Part shown: piece after piece, positions 34,600-45,322 of the stretch
How positions within the stretch are numbered: position 1 is the first letter of the stretch
How the letters are laid out: each line of letters begins with the position of its first letter
Position numbers and translations under genes: made by a program
NCBI RefSeq assembly: GCF_002288925.2
Contig: NW_022098050.1
Location: forward strand, 5,909,799-5,973,798
Origin: Delphinapterus leucas
Taxonomy: Eukaryota; Chordata; Mammalia; Artiodactyla; Monodontidae
Length of the DNA stretch: 64,000 bases
Direction of reading: 5' to 3'
The notes under the pieces: generated by a model
What the model was told of the DNA's origin: nothing
The model's database searches: none
The model's input: the letters and a program-made list of their open reading frames with translations, nothing else

Positions 34600-34962
34600 A
34601 AAAAGAAAATATAAACAGAATGAAAATAGATATGGAAGATTTGGGGGAAAAAGAGCCAAATGGAAATTCTAGATATGAAAACACAATACTTGAATTTACA
34701 ATTTCGCTGGATGAGATTAACAGCAGATTAGAAACCACAGAAGACCAGAGACAAGGCTTGAAGACATAGCAATAGAAACTATCCAAAATGAAAGACAAAG
34801 AGAAAAATGGCTAAGAAACAACACACAGAGCCTCAATGATGTATGGGAAAATATCAAGTGGTTTAACATATATACAATTGGAATCCCAGGAGAGGAGAAA
34901 GAAAAGGAACACAAAAATATTTGAAGAAATAATGGCCAGAATTTTTTCCAAAATTGATTTTT

Positions 34963-35560
34963 ACAATCCAATAAACTTCAGTAGGTGAATGAATAAATAA
35001 ATTGTGGTACATCCAGACAATGAACTATTATTCAGCGCTAGGAAGAAATGAGTTATCGAGCCATGAAAAGATATGGAGGGATCTTAAATGTGCATTACTA
35101 AGTGAAATCTGAGAATGCTACATATTGCCTGATTCTAACTATATGACATTCTGGAAAAGGCAATACCATGGAGACAGTGAAAAGATCAGCAGTTGCTGGG
35201 CAGGGACAGGGGTCAGTGTGGGGATGGGGATGAATAGGCAGAGCAAAGAAAATTTTTAGGATGGTGAAAATATTTTGTATTTATTATAATGATGGATATA
35301 TGTCATTATACTTTTATCCAAACCCACTGAATGTACAATGCCAATAGTGAACTCTAATGTAAACTATGGACTTTGGGTGATTATAACGCATCAATTGTAG
35401 GTTCATCCTTGGTAAAAAAAAAAATTGTACCATTCTGGTGAGTGATGTTGATAATGGGAGAGGCTATGCATTTATGGGAGCAAAGAGCATATGGGAAATC
35501 TCTGTACATCTCAATTTTATTGTAAACCTAAAACTGCTTTTAAAAAAGTAATCTTTTTTT
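34963..35560 (+). mobile_element. L1M 3' end nested in the ancient L1
   Basis: Late ORF2 and 3'UTR text ('ggtacatccagacaatgaac', 'gacattctggaaaaggcaat', 'gggaaatctctgtacatctc', 'aacctaaaactgctttt') interrupts the ORF1 text, which resumes at about 35565 ('ataaactcacagatccagat'). Confidence 0.8.
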
Positions 35561-37211
35561 TAAAAAACATCATATAAACTCACAGATCCAGATAGCTCAA
35601 GGAACCCCACACATGACAAACACAAAGAAAACCACATCAAGACACACCCAAATCAAATCATTAAAAACCAGAGATCAAGAGAAAAATCTCAGCAGTTCTC
35701 CGAAAGGAGACTCTCCGCTTCATGAAGCGTTAAATAAAGTTGTTTGTATCACCTAAGATTAGAGAGAGAGAAAATCTTAAAAGCAGCCAGAGAAGAAAGG
35801 CACATTATGTACAGATGTACAAATGTAAAAATGGCTGTAGATTTTTCTTTAGAAACTATGAAAGGCATAAAAGCAGGTCTTTACAGAGCTGGAAGAAAAA
35901 AAATGTTGACTTAGAATTCTCTACTCAGAAAATATATCTCCTTCAAAAATGAGGGTGAATAAAAGAGTTTTCAGACAAACAAAAACTGAGAGGATTTGGC
36001 ACCAGCACACCTGCACTACAAGAAATGTTCAAAGTTCTTCCAAGGGATATGATACCAGAAAGAAACTTAGATCTACACAAAGGAATGAAGAGTGCTGAAG
36101 TGGTAAATATGTGGTTAAATATAAAAGTCATTTTCCTAATTTTCTAATTCTTTTACAAGATAACTGTTTAAAGCAAAAATAATTATGATGTACTGTGGGG
36201 TTTATAACATATGCAGAAATTAATACAAAGGCCAGGAGAGAAGAAAGGGAAGTACACTGTTGTAGGGTTCTTACACTATATGTGAAGCGATATAATATTA
36301 TCTGAGAACAAATTGTGATAAGATAAAGAAGCATTTTGTAAACCCTAGAGCAAATACCTCAAAACAAACAAATAAAGAGAGGTAGAGAATAAGCCAAAAG
36401 TGGACATAAAGAGGAATACAGAAGTACTCAACCAATCCAAAAGAAGACAGGAAAAGAGGAAAAAGGGAATAAAGAACAGATGGACAAGTAAGAAAACAAA
36501 GAGCATATGTTAGATTTAAAGTTAATCATATTGATACATTAAATGTAAATGGTCTAAATGCTCCAATTAAAAGGCAAAGTTAGCAGGCAGGTTTTGAAAA
36601 AATAGAAAAGCAAAACCTACTTATATGCTGTCTATAAGAAGCAAAAACCAACAGAGGAGAAGTGAAAGAAGAAAAAGAGAAAGCCAAAATTATAATTGGA
36701 GATTTCAACATAATTTCCATAGTAATGATAGAAAAGCAAAGAGGAAATTGATAGGAGTAAGGAACACAACATAATCGCTCAACTTGACCTAATTAAAGTT
36801 AAAATTAAATTTAATATTTAAATTAAAATTTAAAATACTCCATACAGCTACAGAATACACGTGCTTTTCAAGTGTACATGGATCATTCACCAAAACAGAC
36901 CATATGCTGAGCCATAAAACAAGCCAATAAATTATAGAAGATTATAATCATAGAGAGCATGCTGCTTAACCACAACATGCTACTTAAACACAAAAATCAC
37001 AAGGAAATTTTATAACTTTAAATACTTACATTATAAAAGAAGAAATGTCTAAAATGAATGATCTAAGTTTCTACCTTAAGAAGCTAGAACAAAAACTCAA
37101 CTCTAATTCAATTTTTTAAAAAAGAAGCTAGAAAAAGAACATATGTGACACAAAGAAATTAGGAGAAAGGGAACAGTAAAAATAGGAACAGAAATCAATA
37201 AAATAGAAAAT

Positions 37212-37560
37212 GGACTTCCCTGGTGGCACAGTGGTTAAGAATCCACCTGCCAATGCAGGAGACAGGGGTTCGAGCCCTGGTCCAGGAAGATCCCACATGC
37301 CACAGACAAACTAAGCCCGTGCACCACAACGACTGACCCTGTGCTCTAGAGCCCATGAGCCACAACTACTGAGCCCACGTGCCACAACTACTGAAGCCCG
37401 TGTGCCTAGAGTCCATGCTCTGCCACAAGAGAAGCCAGTGCAATGAGAAGCCCACGCACCCCAACCAAGAGTAGCCCCTGCTTACCACAACTAGAGAAAG
37501 CCTGCACACAGCAACGAAGACCCAATGCAGCCAAAATTAAACAAAATAAATTTTTTTAAA
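37212..37560 (+). mobile_element. CHR-type SINE, L form
   Basis: Full-length SINE between the EN and RT parts of the ancient L1. Tail ends 'aaataaatttttttaaa'. Confidence 0.92.
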
Positions 37561-37871
37561 AAGAAATAGGAAAGAAGAAAAACCCTATATCAATTACCAA
37601 AATTGAATTCACAAATAATCTTTCCAGAAAGAATGCTCTAGGCCCAGATGGCTTCACTGAATTCTACCAAACACATAAGGAAAATATAATGCTAATCCAA
37701 CTAAAATCTTTCAGAAAATAGAAGAGAAAGGAACACTTCCCAACTCATTTTATGAGACTAGCACTATCCTGATACCCAAACTGGTTAAAGAGATTACAAG
37801 AAAATAAAACTACAGACTAGTATTCCTCATAAACATAGACACAAAAATTCTTAATAAAACATCAACAACTC

Positions 37872-38089
37872 GGGACTTCCCTGGTGGTCCAGTGGTTAAG
37901 AATCCGACTTCCAAAGCAGGGGACAGGGGTTGAATATCTGGTCGGGGCACCAAGATCCCACATGCCGCGGGGCAACTAAGCCCATGCACTCTAGAGACTG
38001 CTCGCCACAACTAGAGAGCCTGCGTGCCACAGCTAAGACCCGACGCAGCCAAATAAATAAAAAAAAAAAAAAAAAAAGAAATGATTAAA
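37872..38089 (+). mobile_element. CHR-type SINE, B form
   Basis: Starts 'gggacttccctggtggtcc' with a long A tail. TSD 'catcaacaactc'/'aatcaacatctc' on the two sides. Confidence 0.9.
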
Positions 38090-38231
38090 AAAAAAATCAA
38101 CATCTCAAGTCCAGCAATATATAAAAGGATACTACACCTGACCAAGTGGTATTTATCTAAGGAATATAGGTTGGTTTACAATTTGCAAATCAATAAAATT
38201 GGTCATATTAACAGACTAAAAAAAATTGTAT

Positions 38232-38318
38232 GGAAATTCCCTGGTGATCTAGTGGTTAGGATTTGGTGCTTTCACTGCCAGGGCCCGGGTTCGATCCCTG
38301 GTGAGGGAACTAAGAAAA
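38232..38318 (+). mobile_element. tRNA-Glu(UUC)-like retroposon
   Basis: An 87-bp insert that is almost only a tRNA. 38238-38308 folds as tRNA-Glu: acceptor 'tccctgg' against 'tgaggga' (one mismatch), D arm 'tctagtggttagga', anticodon loop 'ctttcac' (anticodon UUC), T arm 'ccgggttcgatccctgg'. It ends in a short A run and has the TSD 'aaaaattgtat' at 38221-38231 and 38319-38329. It is a retroposed pseudogene-like copy, not a nuclear tRNA gene in its native place. Confidence 0.85.
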
Positions 38319-39538
38319 AAAAATTGTATGATCATATCAATACAAAAAACCCCCACATTTGACAATGTTCAACACTCATTCATTATAAAATCACTCAGAA
38401 GGCTAGGAATAAAAGACAATTTCCTTAATCTGATAAAGAATGTCTATGTTAAACCTACAGCTAACATCATATTTAATGTTAAAGAATAAATGTTTTCCCA
38501 GTAAGACAAGGAACGGGACCAAAATGCCAGTCTTCACTATTTCTACTTAATATTGTACTAGCCAGTGCAATAAATCAGGGAAAAGAAATAAATGTCCTTT
38601 AGATTGGAAAGTAAAAGGTAAAATTGTATTTATTCACAGATGACATGATCATGTACATAAAATATTCTAAGGAATCTACAGAAAAGCCACTAGACCTAAT
38701 AGGTGAGTTTAGCAAGTTTGCAAGAGATATGAGACAAAAATACAAAAATCAACTATATGTCTATATACAAGTAATGAACAGTGGGAAATTGACATTTGAA
38801 AAATACCATTTACAATAGCATCCAAATACATGAAATAGGAATAAATTTAACAAAACATATTCAAGACCTAGACACTGAAAACTTCAAAATATTACATAAA
38901 GAAATTAAAGAAGACCTAAATAAATGGAGAGCTACAGCATATTCATGGATTAGAAGGTTCAATATTGTGAAGATATCCGTTCTCTCCAAATTTATCTATA
39001 GAATCAATGCAATCCAAATAAACATCCTACCAGTCTTTTTTTTTAAGAAATTGACAAGCTATTTCTAAACTTTATGTGGAAATGCAAAATAACTAGATTA
39101 GCCTAAACAACTTTGAAAAAGAAGAACAATGTTGGAGGATTTACATAGCCTGATTTCAAGACAGTAAACCACTGAATATCCATATGGGGAAAAAAAAATG
39201 CAGTTTTACTTTGCCTTACACCATACACAAAAGTGAGCTCAAAACAGATCATAGACCTAAATGTAAAACCTAAAATAGAAAACTTTTACAAGAAAACATA
39301 GGAGAAAATTTTTGTGATCTTGGAACAAGAAGAAATTTCTTAGATAAGACCCAAGAAATGTGAACTATACAAGAAAAAATTAAATACACTGAACCTAATC
39401 AAAATTTAAAACTACTGCCCATTAAAAAGCAATAAGAAAATTTAAAAACAAGGCACTGAGAGAAAATATTCCCAATATATAATATATATACCTGACAAAA
39501 AATTTGTATGCATAAAGAACTCTTAAAACAGTAAGACA

Positions 39539-39728
39539 GGGCTTCCCTGGTGGCACAGTGGTTGAGAGTCCGCCTGCCGATGCCCTGGTCTGCGAGGATC
39601 CCACGTGCCATGGAGCGGCAGGGCCCGTGAGCCATGGCCGCTGAGCCTGTGCGTCCGGAGCCTGGGCTCCACAACGGGAGAGGCCACAACAGTGAGAGGC
39701 CCGTGTACCGCAAAAAAAAAAAAAAAAA
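39539..39728 (+). mobile_element. CHR-type SINE, S form
   Basis: Short form with a B box that has lost part of the usual text (the 'gacacgggttcg' section is missing) and the 3' end 'gaggcccgtgtaccgc' plus A run. TSD 'agtaagaca' at 39530-39538 and 39729-39737. Confidence 0.9.
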
Positions 39729-40062
39729 AGTAAGACAATCCCCCAATATATAGGAAAACAACTTGAACAGATACTGTAGTAAAGAAGATATACAAATGGT
39801 CCATAAAAACATGAAAAGATGTTCAATATCACTAGTTAATGAAAAAATGTAAATTAAAACCACTCACTAGGTTGCTAAAATTAAAAAGGTTAACACCACT
39901 AAGAGTTGACAAGGATATGAAGCAACTGTAATTCCCATACCTCATTATTGGGAATAAAAAATGCTACAGCTGCTTTGCGGAACAATTTTGCAGATTCAAA
40001 GTTGAACATATACTTACTATACAATCCAAAAGAAATGAAAACATACAAACGAAACCACACAT

Positions 40063-40410
40063 GGACTTCCCTGGTGGCACAGTGGTTAAGAATCCGCCTG
40101 CCAATGCAGGGGACGTGGGTTCGGTCCCTGGTCCGGGAAGATCCCACATGCTGCGGAGCAACTAAGCCCATGCGCCGCAACTACTGAGCCTGTGCTCTAG
40201 AGCCCGCAAGCCACAACTACTGAGCCTGGGTGCCACAACTACTGAAGCTCACGTGCCTAGAGCCCATGCTCTGCAACAAGAGAAACCACCACAGTGAGAA
40301 GCCCACACAATGCAATGAAGAGTAGCCGCAACTAGAGAAAGCCTGCGCGCAGCAACGAAGACCCAACGCAGGGGAAAAAAAAATTGTTTTCCAATTATTA
40401 TTAAAAAAAA
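40063..40410 (+). mobile_element. CHR-type SINE, L form
   Basis: L form lacking a small part of the 'gtagcccccgctcgcc' segment, followed by an A-rich mixed tail. TSD is imperfect: 'aaaacatacaaa' at 40040-40051 and 40413-40424. Confidence 0.9.
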
Positions 40411-40790
40411 ATAAAACATACAAAGATTTGTGCACAAATTGTGCATAGCAACTTTATTCATAGTGACCAAAAATTGGGAACAGTATGAAAATCTATCAAT
40501 AGAAAAATGGTTAGACAAATTATGGTATATCCATATGAAGGAATACTATTTGGCAATAAGAAAAGAACAAACAACACAGATGAATCTCAAAACATTATAA
40601 TGAGTAATAAAAGCCAGACATACTATATGATTCCACTCATGTGAAATTCTAGAATGAGCAAAACTAATCTATAGTGGTAGAGAACAGGCCAGTGGTTGCC
40701 TCGGGCCAGGAGTGAAAGTAAACATTGACTGAAAGATTAACAAGGGAACTTTTCCAAGGGCTAGAAATATTCTACATTAAAGGCTGACAA

Positions 40791-40908
40791 GGACTTCCCT
40801 GGTGGTCCAGTGGTTACGACTCTGCGTTTCCAGTGCAAGGGACGCGGGTTTGATCCCTGGTCAGGGAGCTAAGATCCCATGTGCCGTGTGATGCAACAAC
40901 AACAAAAA
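40791..40908 (+). mobile_element. CHR-type SINE, B form
   Basis: Single-unit SINE with CAA-rich tail at the 3' edge of the ancient L1. TSD 'aaaggctgaca'/'aaaggttgaca'. Confidence 0.9.
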
Positions 40909-40919
40909 AAAGGTTGACA

Positions 40920-41262
40920 GACTTCACCTCCACGGGCCAAGTATGGTCTGTAGTCTATTTTTGTACAGTGAGCAAAAAAACATCTTTTACATTTTTCTTA
41001 GATGGTTGAAAAAATGCGGAAGAAACACATGAACATTATATGGAATTCAAATTTCAGTGTCCATAAATAAACTGTTATTGGAATGCAGTTGATTCTCTAT
41101 TCCAATACAACCATGCCTATTCGTTTATGTACTGTCTATGGCTATTTTCAGGCTACAACAGCAGAGTTGAGTAGTGGCAAGAGAGACTGTATGGCCTACA
41201 AAGCTAAACTGTTTACTATCTGATCCTTTACAGAACATTTTGCTAACCCCCGGGCTAAGCCA
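40920..41262. mobile_element. Non-autonomous hAT-like element
   Basis: 'gtactgtctatggctatttt', 'ctacaacagcagagttgagt' and 'ctgatcctttacagaacatt' belong to a well-known mammalian DNA-transposon repeat of the Charlie kind. Subfamily not assigned. Confidence 0.6.
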
Positions 41263-41269
41263 TTAAATG

Positions 41270-41680
41270 CCATGCAGCTTCCACCTTGCTCACTAAAATA
41301 CTCTCTGAGCCCTGACCTGCCACGTAAGAAGTCCGACCACCCGGAGCTACCGTGCTGTGGGCAGCCAAGCCACAAGGAGAGCCAAATGTAGGCACTCTGG
41401 CAGACAATCCCAGCTGAGCCCAGACTCCAAAGTATCCTATCCCAGGCACCAGACATATAAATGAAGTCTCCTGGTGATCCTTTCCCCCAGCTGTTCCAGT
41501 CATCCCCAGACATTTCAGTCTCTCAGCTGAGGCCCCAGGCATCATAGAGCAGAGACAAGCTGACCCCACCATGTCCTTTGTGAATTCCTGATCCATCTGT
41601 AATAGAATACTAGCTGTTTTTGCCACTAAATTTGGGGTGCTTTGTTAAGTAGCAATGCATTACCAAAATAGGTAAAGCCT
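41270..41680 (+). mobile_element. MaLR-type LTR (MLT1-like)
   Basis: 'gcaggcaccagacatataaa'-type LTR text ('ccaggcaccagacatataaa'), 'agctgaggccccaggcatc' and the 3' 'gccactaaatttggggtgct' followed by 'taagtagcaatgcatta'. Fits the 3' part of an MLT1-like LTR. Confidence 0.6.
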
Positions 41681-41720
41681 ACATTAATAAGAAAAAAATG
41701 GATAATTATGAATGTGGTTT

Positions 41721-41728
<8 letters not shown>

Positions 41729-41773
<45 letters not shown>
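41729..41773. repeat. (CA)n microsatellite
   Basis: About 22 uninterrupted AC units; likely polymorphic. Confidence 0.97.
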
Positions 41774-41777
<4 letters not shown>

Positions 41778-41944
41778 TACTCACACAAGGAACCAACCAG
41801 TAAATCTTTTTAAAGATTTTCCCCATTTGGGTTATTACCTCTTAGAGAATGAATTTTCCACAAAATTCCAGCACATAACATCAAAAATATTCAAAGCTCC
41901 AGAGGGCTGCCATTATGAGTCATCATGACGCAGTCTGGGTAGAA

Positions 41945-42925
41945 CTGGCAAAGGCTGCCTTTTATTTTTATGAAAAGGGATATGTTTATTTCAGAAATGC
42001 AGGACTGGTATGCAATTTGAAAGTAAATGCTATTCACCATATTAACAGAATAAAGGAGCAAAATCATGAGTATCTCAAAATACATTAAAAGCATTTAATA
42101 TAACATTCATTCATGATAAAAAAAAATTCTTAGAAAGCTCCAAATAGAAATGGGTTTCCTGGGACTTCCCTGGTGGTCCAGTGACTGAGACTGTGCACTC
42201 CCAATGCAGGGGGACCAGGTTCGATCCCTGATCAGGGAACTAGATCCCACATGCTGCAACTAAAGATCCCTCATGTCGCAACTAAAGATCCCTCATGTCG
42301 CAACTAAAAATCCCTCATGCCGCAACAAAGATCTCATGTGCCTCAACTAAGACCCAGCGCAGCCATATAAATAAATAAATAAATTTTTTTAAAAAATGGG
42401 CTTCCTTAAAGTGACACCTCCTAAAACCCTATAGCAAACATCATACACGATGATAAAATATTGAAAGCTTTAAAATGGGAACAAGACAAGGATATCTACT
42501 CTTACTATTTAATCACCATTGTAATGTAGCCAGCACAATAAAGCAAAAAAGAATAAATAAGAATGCATCGTGTCTAGCAAGGATGAAATAAAACTGTCAT
42601 TATTTGTTAGCAGCATGATTATGTACGTGGAAAGTTGTGTGTGTGGAAGATCAGCAAGGTGCAGCAGAAATTGTTAAAATACACACTGAGTTGCATTTTT
42701 ATATGCCATCAAAAGCATAATTAGGAAATGACACCTTAAGAGAAATCATTTGTATTAGCGTCAAAAACACTAAATACACAAATCTACCATAGTTGTGCAA
42801 GAACTCTACAGAGAAAGCTATAAAATACTATTAATAGTGTTAATAGAAATGTGTGGAAACCTGGACTGGAAGACTTAATATTGCAAAGATAGCAATATTC
42901 CACAAATAGCTAAACTTAAGCAGCT
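41945..42925 (+). mobile_element. L1 ORF2 RT fragment
   Basis: 'aatgcaggactggtatgcaa', 'ccatattaacagaataaagg', 'gaacaagacaaggatatcta', 'actctacagagaaagctata'. Broken in all frames and split by a SINE. Confidence 0.8.
42161..42392 (+). mobile_element. CHR-type SINE, B form with internal repeats
   Basis: Starts 'gggacttccctggtggtcc'. Between 42258 and 42323 a 22-bp unit ('ctaaagatccctcatgtcgc') occurs three times. TSD 'aaatgggtttcct'/'aaatgggcttcct'. Confidence 0.92.
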
Positions 42926-43000
42926 ATGTATCGTTTATAAGAGCAGGTTGGCCCTTCTTTTTTCCTAACATTGATTTTAATATTTAAAGTTACCAGTGCT

Positions 43001-43175
43001 GATAAGCAACAAGGATATATTGTATATCACAGGGAAATATAGCCTTTGTTTTGTAATAACTTTAAATGAAGTACTATCTATAAAAATATTGAATCACTGT
43101 GTTGTACACCTGACACTAATATAATATTATAAATCAACTATACTTCAAGTAAAAAAAGAAAGAAATTTTTGAAAA
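43001..43175 (+). mobile_element. Cetartiodactyl L1 3' end
   Basis: 'aacaaggatatattgtatat', 'gaatcactgtgttgtacacc', 'aaatcaactatacttcaa' and an A-rich tail. TSD 'taaagttaccagtgct' at 42985-43000; its right copy is itself split by the next SINE (43176-43185 and 44364-44379). Confidence 0.85.
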
Positions 43176-43376
43176 TAAAGTTACCTGGACTTCCCTGGCA
43201 GCCCAGTGGTTGGGACTTCGCCCTCCAGTGCAGGGGGTGTGGGTTCGATCCCTGCTCGGGGAGCTAAAATCCCACATGACTCGTGGCCAAAAAACCAAAA
43301 CATAAAACAGAAGCAATATTGTAACAAATTCAGTAGACTTTAAAAATGGTCCACATCAACACGTATACACTGATGT

Positions 43377-43661
43377 GTATAAAATTAATGACTAATAAGA
43401 ACCTGCAGTATAAAAAAACAAACAAACAAACAAAAAAACAACTAATACTCAACTTTCTTTGGGTTATTTGTATGGAAGTATGTTAATATAAATGTTTCAG
43501 ACATTACATGAAATTTCTAAAAATCTTATATGTTTTGGTATAATGTTATAAGTCATAATTCTAGTTATTACTTTAAAATGTATATCTCAGAAATAACTAA
43601 ATTTCCTTGTCAACTGCATTATTATGAACTTTCATCAAATCTTTAACCGTCGTCATTTTTA
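43377..43661 (+). repeat. Duplicated block, left copy
   Basis: Nearly identical to 43762-44039, differing only at a few bases and in a CAAA run. It ends exactly at the first N of the gap. Confidence 0.95.
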
Positions 43662-43761
43662 NNNNNNNNNNNNNNNNNNNNNNNNNNNNNNNNNNNNNNN
43701 NNNNNNNNNNNNNNNNNNNNNNNNNNNNNNNNNNNNNNNNNNNNNNNNNNNNNNNNNNNNN
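43662..43761. other. Assembly gap (100 N)
   Basis: Exactly 100 N, the customary placeholder for a gap of unknown size. Confidence 0.99.
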
Positions 43762-44039
43762 GTATAAAATTGATGACTAATAAGAACATGCAGTATAAAA
43801 AAACAAACCAATAAAACAACTAATACTAAACTTTCTTTGGGTTATATGTATGGAAGTATGTTAATATAAATGTTTCAGACATTACATGAAATTTCTAAAA
43901 ATCTTATATGTTTTGGTATAATGTTATAAGTCATAATTCTAGTTATTACTTTAAAATGTATATCTCAGAAATAACTAAATTTCCTTGTCAACTGCATTAT
44001 TATGAACTTTCATCAAATCTTTAACCGTCGTCATTTTTA
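43762..44039 (+). repeat. Duplicated block, right copy
   Basis: Starts directly after the last N. Only this copy continues into the rest of the retrocopy. Confidence 0.95.
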
Positions 44040-44379
44040 AGTCTTTTGTCATTTACAGACAGTTCTGGGTGTAGTCTGATGCTTTCGCAAAAAATGCTCC
44101 TATAAAAGCGTTTCATCTCAAGGAATTCATGGAAAAGACTCTGACAAGTACAGGTTTCTGGTAACTGACTATACTGCTGAACTGAATGAATAAGCATTTT
44201 CAGAACTCTAATGGAAAACTGATGAATTCATACACGTGCTAACAAAAGATCAAGATGAAAAAAAAATTAATTACATGGGACTGAGGATGATTATAATTTT
44301 TGTGACTTTCTGTTTGAATAAAAAAAAAATGGTCCACATCAAAAAACTAAAATCTTAAATAAATAAAATTACCAGTGCT

Positions 44380-45298
44380 ATTATTGAGAACATTAAGATG
44401 CTTTCATGTTAAAATGATTAAAATGACATTAGGAATAATGAATGACATGTAATGCACAAATAGACCCCAACACCTTTTTTTTTAAGTATAAAAAGTATAA
44501 ACAACTATAATGGAAAGTCTGCATCTGTAATGGAAAGAGGCATTCTTCTGGAAGACTCAGGGCTGGGGGACCAGAAACACAGGGCCAGAGGGTCCTAGCA
44601 GGTGATCTACTACAAGACTTGGAGGCTCACCACCTACCTAGAAGGATACAGAACACTCCCAATAAAATGAAAGGGAAGTTGAACTGCTTTGGAACTCAGT
44701 ATTCATTTTCTTTCTAATCGTTCAATGACTAAAAATGCTTGTTAAAATAGGTCTTTATATTCTGCCAGGGAGAGTTTGTCAAGGTTGGCTGATTTTGAAC
44801 CCAAATATTGCTTAAGCATTTAGGGCAGAGCTCCAAATGTATAGGGTTTGTTTCTCCCCCTTACCAAAGTTGCATCAGGTCCTTTCCAAAGACATCTTAA
44901 TTTCATTTTTCCAGGAGTATAGGTCACCCACAAAGTGATGCTTTTGGTTTTTGCAATCAGAACGCAAAGGTACCATCCTGCTCCAGGAGGGAGCCCCTAT
45001 GGTGATGAAGGTCAGCTGAGCCCAAGCCTTAGCAAGGAGCCCCTCCCGTGTGATGGCAGGTTGGCCTGCTGGCCTGGAGAAGGGTCTTCCTTAGGTACCG
45101 CTATAAACAGTTTGCTAACCCACTAGAACTCCCGAGGCAAAACTTCATGGAAGAGCTTGGCAGGTACATTTCCCTGTTCCCACCCCCAATGCACCGCAAG
45201 GCAGTAGGACGGACTATGAGTCTTTGATCAACAGGGTCTAGTTTAGTTCTGGAATAACCGTGAGGTAGAGGTGGAGATACCGCCACTCCTGCACCCAG
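44380..45298. other. Unique sequence
   Basis: About 0.9 kb with no recognised repeat and no gene. The overlapping 60-codon frames on both strands carry no domain. Confidence 0.5.
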
Positions 45299-45322
45299 CC
45301 CCCCCCCCCCCCCCCCCCCCCA
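45299..45322. repeat. Poly-C run of 24
   Basis: Twenty-four consecutive C residues (G24 on minus). Rare in mammals; could form quadruplex or i-motif DNA, or be a sequencing or assembly error. Confidence 0.97.

Larger units (their letters stand above)
33600..40790 (+). mobile_element. Nearly complete ancient L1 (L1ME-like), heavily interrupted
   Basis: One L1 can be followed in order: 5'UTR-like text (33600-34240), ORF1 region (34600-34960, 35560-36500), endonuclease start (about 36540-36700, 'aatggtctaaatgctccaat'), RT (37600-38900, 'ctctaggcccagatggcttc', 'gataaagaatgtctatg', 'ctacttaatattgtactagc'), late ORF2 (38900-40060) and 3'UTR (40410-40790). At least seven younger elements interrupt it. 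Every frame is broken. Confidence 0.8.
43360..44324 (+). mobile_element. Retrocopy of an unidentified transcript or repeat
   Basis: The insert is bounded by an 18-bp TSD ('aaaaatggtccacatcaa' at 43342-43359 and 44325-44342) and ends with 'gtttgaataaa' and an A run, so it is a reverse-transcribed polyadenylated RNA. The text resembles an mRNA 3'UTR or an unclassified cetartiodactyl repeat. I do not recognise it. Its true length is nearer 590 bp, because an internal 280-bp stretch appears twice around the gap. Confidence 0.75.
43187..44363 (+). mobile_element. CHR-type SINE, B form, with long composite tail
   Basis: SINE head at 43187-43300 followed by the tail text 'caatattgtaacaaattcag' and 'gactttaaaaatggtccac'. 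The tail is interrupted by a retrocopy (43360-44324) and ends at about 44363. Flanks 'taaagttacc' (43176-43185) and 'taaaattacc' (44364-44373) are its TSD. Confidence 0.75.

Noticed and set aside
42258..42323. Three regularly spaced repeats resembling a small CRISPR
   Set aside because: They are contiguous units inside a SINE, without spacers, in a mammalian genome.
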